64,000 bases of DNA from Gordonia mangrovi (GTDB lineage: Bacteria > Actinomycetota > Actinomycetes > Mycobacteriales > Mycobacteriaceae), in NCBI RefSeq assembly GCF_024734075.1, contig NZ_CP102850.1:3782001-3846000 (forward strand). The letters run 5' to 3'. Position 1 is the first letter of the stretch. Each line of letters starts with the position of its first letter. Below are positions 26,614-35,558 of the stretch, in pieces. A program made the translations under genes and the position numbers. Below the pieces are notes generated by a model. That model saw nothing but the letters and a program-made list of their open reading frames with translations. It made no database searches and was not told the origin of the DNA.

Positions 26614-28054
26614 CCCTCGCCGGCCGCACCGATGCCACCGCGGCGACCACGCCTGCCACCGCGACCGCCGCGAATCCGAATGTCAGGAACCGCGCCGACG
26701 TCACCGTCGGATCGTCCGTGCCGGCGCCGACGGTCGCGCCCACGCTCACCAGGAGTCCTGCCAGTGCGGAACCGAAGGTGTTGGCCACCATCTGCACCGT
26801 GTTGATGCCGGCCGACGCCCGCGCCGCCTCCGTCTCGTCCCGGGTGATCGTCATTGCGGCGGTCGCGATGTGCGGGAAAGCCATTCCGATGCCTGCGCCG
26901 GCGACGAAGAGGGCGAGAAACCAGGCCGCGACGACCGCCGGGGCGGAGGAGAACTGGAGAAGTCCGTACCCCGCGAGTCCGGCGGCCAGGAGTCCGGGAC
27001 CCAGAATCCGGACCGTCGTGGCACGCCGACCGTTCGCCCACGTGGTGCTGGCCAGCTGCGCACTCGACCATCCCCAGGACAACGCCGCACCCAACATGCC
27101 GGCGACCAGAGGTGCCATCCCCGCGATCTGCTGGCCGAACAGCGGAACAAACCCCTCGGCGGTCGACCCGATGGCCAGTACCGCGATGGAGACGTAGATC
27201 CACTTGAGCGGGTTGCCGCCGGTATAGGTCAGCCGCGGCAGAAGTCCGACGACGGTGTGTCGGTCGACCAGGACGAAACCGGCCGACAGCACCACGGCCA
27301 CCGCGACGAGGATCAGCGGTGTCCGCAGGCCGTCCACGATGCCGGCCACCGATACGCAGACGGTGGCCGCCACCAGCCAGCCCAGCGACGCCCACGGCAG
27401 AGCGGCGGCGTCGCGTGCCTCGCGCCGGCGGGACGGCAACGCTCGGACGAACCAGCTCATTGCCACGGACGCGACCACCAGCAGCCAGAACGATCCCCGC
27501 CAGAACCCGATCTGGGCAAAGAACCCACCCAGCAGTGGACCGATGAGGTTGCCGACACCCCACATCGCCGACGCGAACCCCACCGCCCGCACCCAGAGTC
27601 GTTCCGGCAGCGCCACCCGGATGACCGCGAACGAGAGGCCGGTCAACAATCCGCCGCCGAGACCCTGGAGTCCGCGGCCGACGAGCATGACCGGCATCGC
27701 CGGGCTGAGTGCGCATACCAGGGAGCCGGCACCGAAGAGGCCGAAAGCGATGACGTAGGCGCCGCGGGCACCCCACCGGGACAGCGTTCGGGTCACCAGC
27801 ATTGACGAGAACACCGAGGTGATCAGGAAGACCGTCATCACCCATGCATAGAGCCGCTGGCCACCGATGTCGGCGACTGCCGTCGGCAGCGACGCGGCGG
27901 TCAGGTACGTGTTGATCGCGAAGACCGCGATCCCGCCGGCGAACACGGTGACCGCGGCGCGGTGGCCGCGGTCGAACAGTTCCCGCCAGGTTCCGGGTGT
28001 GGCAGAGTCGGGTGCGCCGGAACCGGGCGGTGACGAACGGTCCTGATCCGGCAT
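26573..28054 (-). CDS. MFS drug-efflux transporter
   Basis: 493 residues with 12 to 14 membrane spans. The motif YAWVMTVFLITSVFSS in the first loop region, followed by LSRWGARGAY (motif A position) and LVGRGLQGLGGG (motif C region), points to the EmrB/QacA-like drug:H+ antiporter branch. It starts at 28054 (MPDQDRSS), 59 bp from the divergent SRPBCC gene. The substrate cannot be predicted. Confidence 0.85.
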   Translation of the reverse strand: MPDQDRSSPPGSGAPDSATPGTWRELFDRGHRAAVTVFAGGIAVFAINTYLTAASLPTAVADIGGQRLYAWVMTVFLITSVFSSMLVTRTLSRWGARGAYVIAFGLFGAGSLVCALSPAMPVMLVGRGLQGLGGGLLTGLSFAVIRVALPERLWVRAVGFASAMWGVGNLIGPLLGGFFAQIGFWRGSFWLLVVASVAMSWFVRALPSRRREARDAAALPWASLGWLVAATVCVSVAGIVDGLRTPLILVAVAVVLSAGFVLVDRHTVVGLLPRLTYTGGNPLKWIYVSIAVLAIGSTAEGFVPLFGQQIAGMAPLVAGMLGAALSWGWSSAQLASTTWANGRRATTVRILGPGLLAAGLAGYGLLQFSSAPAVVAAWFLALFVAGAGIGMAFPHIATAAMTITRDETEAARASAGINTVQMVANTFGSALAGLLVSVGATVGAGTDDPTVTSARFLTFGFAAVAVAGVVAAVASVRPARVSPRRPGRRTDRS

Positions 28055-28113
28055 GCTCCGACGGATATCTGACCGGCGGTGCGTGGTCAAGGGAAACCGG
28101 GAGGGAAACGACA

Positions 28114-28554
28114 ATGGGGACGGTCCGCCACAGTTCATCGCTCGAGGTTCCGCGTCATCGAGTGTTCGCCTACATCAACGATCATCAGAATGTGCCGAAC
28201 TTCTTCTTCGGCGTCAGCAGTTTCGTCCCGGTAACCGCGGCCACCGAGGGGCTCGGGTCGCAATTCGCGGTGACGATGAAAGTCGGTCCCAAGACCCTGA
28301 GGTCCACGGTGGAGACCGTGGATTGGGTCGAGAACGAACTCATCCGGCTCGAGTCCGTCGAAGGGTTCTCGGCCCACACCACCTGGAACTTCATCGACGT
28401 CGGCGTGGGGACGCAGGTCGATGTCGAATTCGTCTACACACTGCCCGGTGGCCTTGCCGGACGGGCGCTCGGCACCGTCGTGGAACCGTTTGCCGGCCAA
28501 GCCGTGCGCCAGACAGACAAGAATCTCGTCGAGCAGGTGTCCCGGCTCGCCTGA
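28114..28554 (+). CDS. SRPBCC (START-like) small protein
   Basis: 146 residues. VRHSSSLEVPRHRVFAYIND is the family start, and the mid region VETVDWVENELIRLESVEG and the C-terminal amphipathic helix LAGRALGTVVEPFAGQAVRQ fit a lipid/polyketide-binding SRPBCC barrel. GGGAGGG precedes the ATG at 28114. Divergent from the MFS gene and ended by a strong hairpin. Ligand unknown. Confidence 0.78.
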   Translation: MGTVRHSSSLEVPRHRVFAYINDHQNVPNFFFGVSSFVPVTAATEGLGSQFAVTMKVGPKTLRSTVETVDWVENELIRLESVEGFSAHTTWNFIDVGVGTQVDVEFVYTLPGGLAGRALGTVVEPFAGQAVRQTDKNLVEQVSRLA

Positions 28555-28597
28555 CCGGGCTACGTGCGCGCCAGAAATGGCGCCGGAGAATGCATTT

Positions 28598-28631
28598 CCG
28601 AGGCAGGTCGACGAATGTCGACCTGCCTCGG
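28598..28631 (+). terminator. Perfect 15-bp hairpin
   Basis: CCGAGGCAGGTCGAC (28598-28612), loop GAAT, GTCGACCTGCCTCGG (28617-28631). A perfect stem with a 4-nt loop, 44 nt after the SRPBCC gene, without a long T tract, as is common for actinobacterial terminators. The remaining sequence to 28833 includes a relatively AT-rich stretch (28705-28745) that probably holds the promoter of the next gene. Confidence 0.75.
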
Positions 28632-28833
28632 GTGGTTCGATTGTCGGGGCCTTTCCCATGAAGCGAAAGGGCTTGCGCGCGCTTACCGGTTGTCACCGTC
28701 GTATCGGTGTATGTTCGATTGGCGAATTGAAAAGATTGATATCATGGGCGGTTTCATCCGCCGCGGATGACAGGATCGATCAACTTCGATGACAACGTGA
28801 TCGGGGCGCCATGACGATGAGTACACGCAGAGC

Positions 28834-29745
28834 ATGAGTACACACAGACGAACACGGTGGACGGCCGTCATAGCGCTGGGCCTGACGGCCGCAGCGAGTT
28901 GGGTGCTCCTCATGGGGTCGCAGGCACGTGCCGATCCAGCCGGAGTCGGTGCTTCCGGCGCCGATACGAACGCCGCCGACGAGACCGATGGCAGCGACTG
29001 GTGGTGGCTGCTGATCCCGTTTCTGCTCATTCTCGTGGGCCTACTGCTGATCTGGTTGTTCAGCACATTCCGTCAGAGGGCAGCCCGGCCCGAGGCCGTG
29101 GTGTCGGAGTATCCCGACCAGGACGCCGCCGCTACGGCCTTCCTCCCTCCGGACGAGGTCGGCCCCGAGGCCGCGACGTCGGCTGACGTGGCACCAACGG
29201 AGCAGGCAGAAGCCACAATCAGCGGGGATATGACGACGGATGAGCCGTCCGCCGAGGTGGCGGAAGTGGCTGAGGTGCCCGTGGCGCCGATACGCACAGA
29301 GGCCGGCGGCGATGGTCCTTCTGCAACCGTGTCGGAACTCGACGAAGCGTCGCCACCGGTGGGCCCGGCTGACGGGCCGACAACTGGCGTCAGCGATCTG
29401 ACGATGCCACTGTCGCTCGAGGAACTGATGGCAGAGGACCTCTCCGAGGTGATGGCGCCGCCCGACGATGCCGAGCTCGGTATCGGTGCGGCACAGCCGG
29501 CATCCGGCGACGGCGTCGGATCTTACTACCGCGGTGGCGACAAGGTCCCGGTGCCGCTGGGCGCCCACCTGCCCCTCGACGAACCCGGGCGTGGACCCGA
29601 CGGCTATCCGGTCAAGGCGGACGCCTCCTCCGGGACCTATCACGTGCCGGGCTCGCCCCAGTTCGACGCCGTGGTGGCCGACATCTGGTTCGCCAGCGAA
29701 TCCGCGGCCGAATCGGCGCACTTTCGCAGGTCCGACGCCGACTGA
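28834..29745 (+). CDS. Two-segment membrane protein with C-terminal sunset (ArfC-like) domain
   Basis: 303 residues. A signal-like hydrophobic segment (residues about 10-30) ends ARA-DP. A second span, WWWLLIPFLLILVGLLLIWL, is at about 51-72. A long acidic, Pro/Ala/Thr-rich linker runs to about 230. The C-terminal 45 residues contain GYPVKADASSGTYHVPGSP and WFASESAAESAHFR, the 'sunset' domain seen in the channel accessory protein ArfC and at the C-terminus of some actinobacterial ribosomal L17 proteins. The linker is likely disordered. Function unknown. The ATG lies in a short direct duplication ATGAGTACAC (28817 and 28834). Confidence 0.75.
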   Translation: MSTHRRTRWTAVIALGLTAAASWVLLMGSQARADPAGVGASGADTNAADETDGSDWWWLLIPFLLILVGLLLIWLFSTFRQRAARPEAVVSEYPDQDAAATAFLPPDEVGPEAATSADVAPTEQAEATISGDMTTDEPSAEVAEVAEVPVAPIRTEAGGDGPSATVSELDEASPPVGPADGPTTGVSDLTMPLSLEELMAEDLSEVMAPPDDAELGIGAAQPASGDGVGSYYRGGDKVPVPLGAHLPLDEPGRGPDGYPVKADASSGTYHVPGSPQFDAVVADIWFASESAAESAHFRRSDAD

Positions 29746-29780
29746 CCGACGAGGGCCCCCGACGCGCTACGGTGTTCGGT

Positions 29781-30596
29781 GTGAGTGCACAGTCCAAGGT
29801 CGTGCTGGTCACCGGGGCGTCGAGCGGTATCGGTGCCGAGGTCGCGCGACAGTTCGTCGAGCAGGGCCACACCGTCTACGGCACCAGCCGAAATCCCGAG
29901 ACCGTGGCCGACCCGATCCGCGGCGTCCACTACGTCGCACTCGACAACGCCGACTACGACAGTGCCGTGGCCTGCGTCGAGCACGTCGGCATCGTCGACA
30001 TCCTGGTCAACAACGCGGGCGAGAGTCAGGCCGGGGCACTCGAGGACACCTCGATGGACGCGATCGAGAATCTGTTCCGGGTCAACGTCTTCGGGCCCAT
30101 CGCACTGACGAAGGCGGTGCTGCCGGGTATGCGGGAACGTGGCAGCGGCACCGTCATCATGGTCGGGTCGATGCTCTCGAGCTTTCCGGTGGCATTCCGA
30201 TCCAACTACGCCGCAACAAAATCCGCTCTGAAGGCATTCGCGCTCGCCACCCGTCGCGAGGTCGCCCCGTACGGTGTCCGGATGATCTCGGTGGAACCCG
30301 GCACCATCGCCACCGGTATCGGCGAGCGGCGCAGTGTGCACATCGGCGACCGATCGCCGTATGCGGCCGAATACCAGACGCTGGCCGCCGCGACCCGCAC
30401 GAACGAGGACGCCGGAATCGCCGCGTCCACGATGGCGCAGGTCATCGTCGACGCGGCGTTGGCCGAACATCCGAAGCCCTTCTACGCCAAAGGCAACCAA
30501 GCAGGGCTGGTGTTCGCGCTGCGGCGCCTGCTGCCAAGTCAGTTGATCCTGGACATCACCGCGCGCAAACACGGCCTGCGCAAGATCCGGAGCTGA
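29781..30596 (+). CDS. Short-chain dehydrogenase/reductase
   Basis: 271 residues with TGASSGIG near residue 14, NNAG near 79, catalytic Ser (VGSMLSS) and YAATK. The helical C-terminus is longer than in a minimal SDR. The GTG at 29781 is preferred because TACGGT (29768-29773) is 7 nt upstream, a leaderless arrangement; a GTG at 29772 is in frame. cobF follows 7 nt later. Whether it takes part in cobalamin synthesis is doubtful. Substrate unknown. Confidence 0.85.
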   Translation: MSAQSKVVLVTGASSGIGAEVARQFVEQGHTVYGTSRNPETVADPIRGVHYVALDNADYDSAVACVEHVGIVDILVNNAGESQAGALEDTSMDAIENLFRVNVFGPIALTKAVLPGMRERGSGTVIMVGSMLSSFPVAFRSNYAATKSALKAFALATRREVAPYGVRMISVEPGTIATGIGERRSVHIGDRSPYAAEYQTLAAATRTNEDAGIAASTMAQVIVDAALAEHPKPFYAKGNQAGLVFALRRLLPSQLILDITARKHGLRKIRS

Positions 30597-30603
30597 GCGC
30601 CTG

Positions 30604-31359
30604 ATGCGGATCGCCCTGCGGGTCATCGGTATCGGGCCCGGAAACCCCCGGCAGCTCACCCTGCAGGCCGTCGACGCGCTCGCCGACGTCGATGTCTTCC
30701 TGATGCTCGACAAGGGGCAGGCCAAGCAGACCCTGGCCGATGCCCGGCGCGAGATCCTGGCACGTCACGCCGCACCCACACACCGCGTCATCGAGGTCGC
30801 CGACCCACCGCGAGATCGCGCCCCCGACGACTACGACGCCGAGGTGAAACGCTGGCATCGGGCCCGCGCCACCGTCTTGACCGACGTCTTGACCGGGGAA
30901 CTGGTCGACGGTGGGGTGGCCGCCTTCCTGGTCTGGGGTGACCCGGCGCTGTACGACAGCACGCTGCGCATCGTCGACGATCTGTGCGAGCACTCCGGCC
31001 TCGACATCGACGTGGAAGTGATTCCTGGTGTCACCAGCGCGAGTGCGCTCACCGCAGCGCACCGCATCACCGCCAATCGCATTGGCGAACCCATCCACAT
31101 CACCACCGGGCGTCGCCTCGCCGAGACCCCGGCCGGTGCGGACGGCAACCAGATCGTGATGCTCGACGGCGATCTGACCTTCCGCCGCACGGCAGATCCC
31201 GACGACCACATCTGGTGGGGCGCCTACGTGGGCACCGACGACGAGATCCTGATCTCCGGTCGCGTCGCCGACGTCGCCGACCGCATCGTCGCCGTCCGTG
31301 CCCGAGCCCGCGAACGGGTCGGGTGGATCATGGACATCTACCTACTGCGCAAGTCCTGA
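30604..31359 (+). CDS. cobF: Precorrin-6A synthase (deacetylating)
   Basis: 251-residue tetrapyrrole methyltransferase. GIGPGNPRQLTLQAVDAL is the first SAM loop and VWGDPALYDST the second, and IPGVTSASALTAAHRI is the conserved third region. CobF methylates C-1 of precorrin-5 and releases the acetyl group in aerobic cobalamin synthesis. Here it is separate from the rest of any cob cluster and follows an SDR gene by 7 nt. No cobalamin riboswitch is visible upstream. Confidence 0.88.
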   Translation: MRIALRVIGIGPGNPRQLTLQAVDALADVDVFLMLDKGQAKQTLADARREILARHAAPTHRVIEVADPPRDRAPDDYDAEVKRWHRARATVLTDVLTGELVDGGVAAFLVWGDPALYDSTLRIVDDLCEHSGLDIDVEVIPGVTSASALTAAHRITANRIGEPIHITTGRRLAETPAGADGNQIVMLDGDLTFRRTADPDDHIWWGAYVGTDDEILISGRVADVADRIVAVRARARERVGWIMDIYLLRKS

Positions 31360-31381
31360 CTTCCGCAGAGGCCGGCATTCT

Positions 31382-31592
31382 GCTGGTTGAGTAGCGCGAG
31401 GCGCTAGTGTCCCGCGTCGGAAATTCGTTGATGATTTCGACGCCCAGGCGGCGCCTCGCTTCGTTGGCGTCGTCGCAGGTACATCCAGTACCTGCTTCCT
31501 CCGCCGCCTCGCGATGCATCCACCTGGACCGCCGAACTCATGAAACGAATTTCCGACGCGGGACACTAGCCGAAGGTCGTATCGAAACCAGC
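31382..31592. repeat. Intergenic inverted repeat interrupted by a MITE
   Basis: The outer element begins GCTGGTTGAGTAGCGCGAGG and ends TCGTATCGAAACCAGC. Joining 31382-31407 to 31570-31592 restores a compact inverted repeat of the same family as the one at 7949-7994. Between the halves lies the 158-bp insertion described next. Confidence 0.75.
31408..31565. mobile_element. 158-bp MITE-like element with CTAG target duplication
   Basis: Perfect 22-bp terminal inverted repeats (31408-31429, starting TGTCCCGCGTCGG, and 31544-31565, ending CCGACGCGGGACA) are flanked on both sides by CTAG (31404-31407 and 31566-31569). There is no coding capacity. Inside is a perfect hairpin GCAGGTAC-ATCCA-GTACCTGC. 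A 4-bp YTAR (CTAG) duplication is characteristic of IS701-family transposition, so an IS701-type element elsewhere in the genome is the likely mobiliser; that step is inference. Confidence 0.85.
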
Positions 31593-31600
31593 CGACCAAC

Positions 31601-32341
31601 TCACCAGATCTCGTCGATGACGCCGAGCAGGTCGTCGCGGATCTCCTTGCGACAGATGACGAAATCCGGCATGTACGGCTGTGGTCGGTTGTAGACGATG
31701 GGTGTTCCGTCGAGACGGCTGCAGTGCAGGCCGGCGGCTTGTGCAACGCCCACCGGCGCGCAGTTGTCCCACTCGTACTGTCCGCCGGCATGCACGTAGG
31801 CGTCGACGTCGCCGCGGACCACCGCCATCGCCTTGGCACCCGCCGAACCGATCCCGACCATGCCCAACGACAGCCGTCGTGACACCCACGCGCTCTCGTA
31901 CGATCCGCCGTAGCGCGAGGCCGCCATCCGTCCGGTGAGCGGACCGTCGGGAGGCACGACGGTGTCGGACCGGAAGACCTCGCCTACGGCCGGCAGCGCG
32001 ACGGCGGCATCGGTCACCTCGCCGTCGTGGGTCAGTGCGACATGGACCGCCCAGTCGGCGGACCCGGCGGCGAACTCACGCGTGCCGTCGAGCGGATCGA
32101 TGATCCACACGCGGTCGGTGGTGGATCGGTCGCCGATGTCGGCGCCCTCCTCCGACAGCACCGCGTCGTGTGGCCGGTGACGTACGACGACATTGGCGAT
32201 CCACGCTTGGGCCATCGCGTCGCCGATGTCACCGAGGTGACGGCCGGTCAGCAGATCGCCGTGCCGGACGCCCAGAAGGATCTGCCCCGCGCCCTCGGCG
32301 ATGTGAGCCGCCAGGTCGGCGTCGGAAAGGCGCGAGATCAT
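31601..32341 (-). CDS. cysQ: 3'(2'),5'-bisphosphate nucleotidase (CysQ), inositol-monophosphatase superfamily
   Basis: 246 residues. The metal-binding motifs are LSEEG near residue 63, WIIDPLDGTREF near 81 and the late EWDNCAPVGVAQAAG. CysQ removes the phosphate from PAP/PAPS in sulfate assimilation; actinobacterial CysQ enzymes also hydrolyse inositol-1-phosphate or fructose-1,6-bisphosphate. The ATG at 32341 is 25 bp from the divergent Fpg/Nei start. An in-frame ATG at 32368 would overlap that gene and is less likely. Confidence 0.85.
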   Translation of the reverse strand: MISRLSDADLAAHIAEGAGQILLGVRHGDLLTGRHLGDIGDAMAQAWIANVVVRHRPHDAVLSEEGADIGDRSTTDRVWIIDPLDGTREFAAGSADWAVHVALTHDGEVTDAAVALPAVGEVFRSDTVVPPDGPLTGRMAASRYGGSYESAWVSRRLSLGMVGIGSAGAKAMAVVRGDVDAYVHAGGQYEWDNCAPVGVAQAAGLHCSRLDGTPIVYNRPQPYMPDFVICRKEIRDDLLGVIDEIW

Positions 32342-32366
32342 CCGTCTACTAGAGCACACTGGGGAC

Positions 32367-33260
32367 ATGCCTGAGCTTCCTGAGGTGGCGGCGATCGCCG
32401 ACTACGTCGACGGACGAGCCGCCGGACTGCCGATCCGCCGGGTCGACGTGGCCTCGCTCGCCGTGCTGAAGACCGCCGACCCGCCGTACAGCGCACTCGC
32501 CGGGCGCATCGTCGAATCGGTGAGCCGAATCGGCAAGTACCTGATCATGCGGACCATGCCGGGAGCGGATGCCGCGGACTCCGCCGACCCGACGATCGTC
32601 ATGGTCATTCATCTGTCGCGCGCCGGTTGGCTGCGGTGGAGCGACCAACTCTCCCCGACGCCACCGCGGCCCGGCGGCAAGGGCCCGATCGCATTGCGCG
32701 TGCACTGCGGGCTGCCGGGTGAGGGTTTCGACGTCACCGAGGCCGGCACCCAGAAGCGTCTGGCGGTGTGGATCGTGCGGGACGTCGACGAGGTGGAGCG
32801 CATCGCCACGCTGGGACCCGACGTGCTCGCCATCGGCCGCGACGAGTTCGGTGCCATCCTGTCGGGCACGACCGGTCGGATCAAGAACGTGCTGACCGAT
32901 CAGCGGGTGCTGGCCGGGGTCGGCAACGCCTACTCCGACGAGATCCTGCACACCGCCAGGCTGTCGCCGTTCGCGTCGGCCAAGTCACTGAGTCCCGAGC
33001 AGGTCGACGTTCTCCATGACGCGATGACCACGGTGCTGACCGATGCCATCGGCCGGCTCGAAGGCCAGACGGTGGCTCGACTCAAGTCCGAGAAACGCAC
33101 CGGGTTGCGGGTGCACGCCCGCACCGGACTGCCCTGTCCGGTGTGCGGCGAGACGATCCGGGAGGTCTCATTCGCCGACCGATCGTTTCAGTACTGCCCC
33201 GGATGCCAGACCGGCGGAAAGGTGTTGGCCGACCGCCGGATGTCGCGGTTGCTGAAATGA
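32367..33260 (+). CDS. Fpg/Nei-family DNA glycosylase
   Basis: 297 residues. Starts MPELPEV, so the N-terminal Pro2 nucleophile and Glu3 are present. The helix-two-turn-helix GVGNAYSDEIL and the C-terminal zinc finger (CPVC, then CPGC with TGG) complete the family. It removes oxidised bases. It appears closest to M. tuberculosis Rv0944-type proteins rather than canonical MutM. CACACT (32355-32360) lies 6 nt before the ATG, fitting a leaderless transcript. Confidence 0.88.
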   Translation: MPELPEVAAIADYVDGRAAGLPIRRVDVASLAVLKTADPPYSALAGRIVESVSRIGKYLIMRTMPGADAADSADPTIVMVIHLSRAGWLRWSDQLSPTPPRPGGKGPIALRVHCGLPGEGFDVTEAGTQKRLAVWIVRDVDEVERIATLGPDVLAIGRDEFGAILSGTTGRIKNVLTDQRVLAGVGNAYSDEILHTARLSPFASAKSLSPEQVDVLHDAMTTVLTDAIGRLEGQTVARLKSEKRTGLRVHARTGLPCPVCGETIREVSFADRSFQYCPGCQTGGKVLADRRMSRLLK

Positions 33261-33266
33261 GCCACG

Positions 33267-33932
33267 GTGCACGCGCTCGTCGTTGACGACGACTCGGGGG
33301 CCGCCGAAACCGTCCGCCGGATGCTCGTCACCGACGGTTGGGCGGTCACCGTCGCCCACGACGGGACCGACGGTCTGTGGCGTGCGTCGGAAGGTCATTT
33401 CGATGTGATCGTGCTCGACATCCTGATGCCGGGGATGAACGGATTCGCCGTGCTGCGGGAGTTGCGGACCCGCGACATCTGGACGCCGGTGCTGGTCCTG
33501 ACCGCCAAGGACGGCGAGTACGACGAGGCCGAGGCGCTCGACTTCGGCGCAGACGACTACCTGGTCAAACCGTTCTCGGTGGTGGTCCTCAAGGCGCGGC
33601 TGCGTGCGCTGCTCCGACGAGGTGCACCGGAGCGCCCCGCCCAGCTCGTCGTCGACGACCTGGTGCTCGACCCCGCCGACCACACGGTGCGGCGCGGGAA
33701 CAGTCCGATCTCCCTCACGCCACGGGAATTCGCCGTCCTGGAGTACCTCATCCGCAACACCGGCACCGTGGTGTCCAAAGCCGACATCCTGCATTCGGTG
33801 TGGGACCAGAACTTCGAAGGTGATCCCAACATCGTGGAGGTCTACATCGCCTATCTCCGCAAGCGTGTGGACGCGCCGTTCGGCGTGCGCAGCATAGTCA
33901 CCGTGCGCGGCGCGGGCTACCGAATCGGTTGA
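33267..33932 (+). CDS. OmpR/PhoB-family response regulator
   Basis: 221 residues. Receiver domain with acidic VVDDD, phospho-acceptor Asp51 (VIVLDILMPG), Thr in LVLTAKD and Lys in VKPFS. A winged-helix DNA-binding domain follows (LTPREFAVLEYLI, VEVYIAYLRKRVD, TVRGAGYRI). GTG start at 33267, 6 nt after the glycosylase stop. Its probable partner kinase is encoded on the opposite strand, tail to tail, 9 nt away. Confidence 0.92.
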   Translation: MHALVVDDDSGAAETVRRMLVTDGWAVTVAHDGTDGLWRASEGHFDVIVLDILMPGMNGFAVLRELRTRDIWTPVLVLTAKDGEYDEAEALDFGADDYLVKPFSVVVLKARLRALLRRGAPERPAQLVVDDLVLDPADHTVRRGNSPISLTPREFAVLEYLIRNTGTVVSKADILHSVWDQNFEGDPNIVEVYIAYLRKRVDAPFGVRSIVTVRGAGYRIG

Positions 33933-33941
33933 GACGCGGCG

Positions 33942-35408
33942 TCAGCGGTTCGGTGGTGCGAGTTCGGTATCCGGTGGTGCCGGCGTCCGATGCGCGGACA
34001 CCGCGGTGGTCGGCAGTGTGATCGCGAACGACGTCCCGGACCTGTGCCTCTCAGGTGGATCCTCGATACGGACGGTGCCGCCATGTGCTCGGATGATCTC
34101 CGCGACGATGGACAACCCGAGGCCCGAACCGCTCCGGTTCCGACGATCGATGTCGAGTCGGGTGAATCGGTCGAAGACGTCGGCCCGCTGGTCTGCGGGT
34201 ATACCGGGACCGTCGTCGACGACCCGGATCGTCGCGGTGCCGGCATCGTCGTCGCGGTGCATGTCGAACCGCACCTGCGACCGGGCGTAGCGGGCGGCGT
34301 TGTCGGCGACATTGCGCAGCGCCCGGGCGAGTTTGTCGCGGTCACCGGTCACTCTGATGGGGACGATGGTGGTGGTCACCTGCGTCAGACCGAGCGCCCG
34401 CAGGCGACGCGCCTCGTCGACGACCAGGTCGTCGAGATCGACATCGTCGCTGCGCACGGCGAGTCCACGTTCGTCGGCCCGCGCCAGCAGCAACAGATCA
34501 TCGATCATGTTCTGCATTCGCCGGGCTTCGGGCAGCAGAATGGTGCGAACCGTGTCCAGGTCGACATCGGAGTCGGTGTCGTCGGCCAGGTCGAGGATGC
34601 CGACGACGGTGGTCAGCGGGCTGCGCATCTCGTGGGACGCATCGCCGATGAAGCGCAACTGCGTCTGGCGGCCCTTCTCGAGGCGATCGAGCATCGCATT
34701 CATGGTCGTGGCCAGTCCGGTGATCTCGTCGTCGGAGGCCGGGACCGGAACCCGCAGCGACAGATCGTAGCTCGTGATCATGGTGGCTTGCCGAGTGATC
34801 TCGCCGACCGGACGCAGCGCGCGGCCCACGAAGTAGTGGATGACCACACCCGCGAGAGCGACCAGTAGCGGCAGACCCGCCGCCAGAATGACCGCGGTAT
34901 GGAACAGTCCGTCGCGATAGGGGCCGCTGGCGACCGCCGCAACCACCGTGAAGCGGTCGCCCGCGTGCGCCGCGCCGACAATCGTCGCGCAGTACTCGTC
35001 CTCGTCGTCGGGAACCATGTGCTGCTCCGTGGTCACCGATGTCCAGGGAGCCGGTTGCCTATCGGTGATGGCCTCGCCGGGCGCGCCCGGCGAGGCGGCC
35101 ACCACCCGACCGGCGGAGTCGATCACCTGGATGATGTCGACGCCGGTGCCGGCGACGAGTTCCTCGCTCGGTATCGCGGCGACGCCGGCATCACGGATGT
35201 AGTCCGCCGTCTCGTAGGCACGGTAGCTCGTCGAGTCGTACATCGATCGACTGTCGGCGCGGTGCAACATGACCAACATCGCGACTGCGCCGATCACGAG
35301 TGCGAGCGCCACCAGCAGCGTCCCGACCACGGTGGACTGCACCCTCAGCCCTTGGTGGCGCCGCAGAAATGCCGGTCGGCGTGACTCTGGACCAGACCAT
35401 CGGATCAT
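33942..35408 (-). CDS. Sensor histidine kinase
   Basis: 488 residues. Membrane spans at about 25-48 and 168-193 enclose an extracytoplasmic sensor of about 120 residues. A HAMP region follows (about 195-247). The dimerisation/phospho-acceptor helix has His259 in GDASHEMRSPL. The ATPase domain shows NVADNAARYA (N box), DDGPGIP (G1) and GSGLGLSIV (G2). AGGAG is 6 nt before the ATG at 35408. It is divergent from the ThDP operon (150 bp), which could be its target; that is inference. Confidence 0.92.
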   Translation of the reverse strand: MIRWSGPESRRPAFLRRHQGLRVQSTVVGTLLVALALVIGAVAMLVMLHRADSRSMYDSTSYRAYETADYIRDAGVAAIPSEELVAGTGVDIIQVIDSAGRVVAASPGAPGEAITDRQPAPWTSVTTEQHMVPDDEDEYCATIVGAAHAGDRFTVVAAVASGPYRDGLFHTAVILAAGLPLLVALAGVVIHYFVGRALRPVGEITRQATMITSYDLSLRVPVPASDDEITGLATTMNAMLDRLEKGRQTQLRFIGDASHEMRSPLTTVVGILDLADDTDSDVDLDTVRTILLPEARRMQNMIDDLLLLARADERGLAVRSDDVDLDDLVVDEARRLRALGLTQVTTTIVPIRVTGDRDKLARALRNVADNAARYARSQVRFDMHRDDDAGTATIRVVDDGPGIPADQRADVFDRFTRLDIDRRNRSGSGLGLSIVAEIIRAHGGTVRIEDPPERHRSGTSFAITLPTTAVSAHRTPAPPDTELAPPNR

Positions 35409-35558
35409 CGGCGCTCCTCACGGCGTCGACGATGGCCCGTGCCGTCGGCGATCACCGCACGTGTGTGCACATGGTAGGAGGTCGTCTGAATGCATGACAG
35501 GGCTTGCCCGCTCGTCGTCTTCAGCGGTTTTTCAGGTGCCGGGACGCACAGTTGGCCC

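Noticed and set aside
30560..30604. Cobalamin riboswitch for cobF
   Set aside because: cobF starts 7 nt after the preceding gene and there is no room or B12-box motif.
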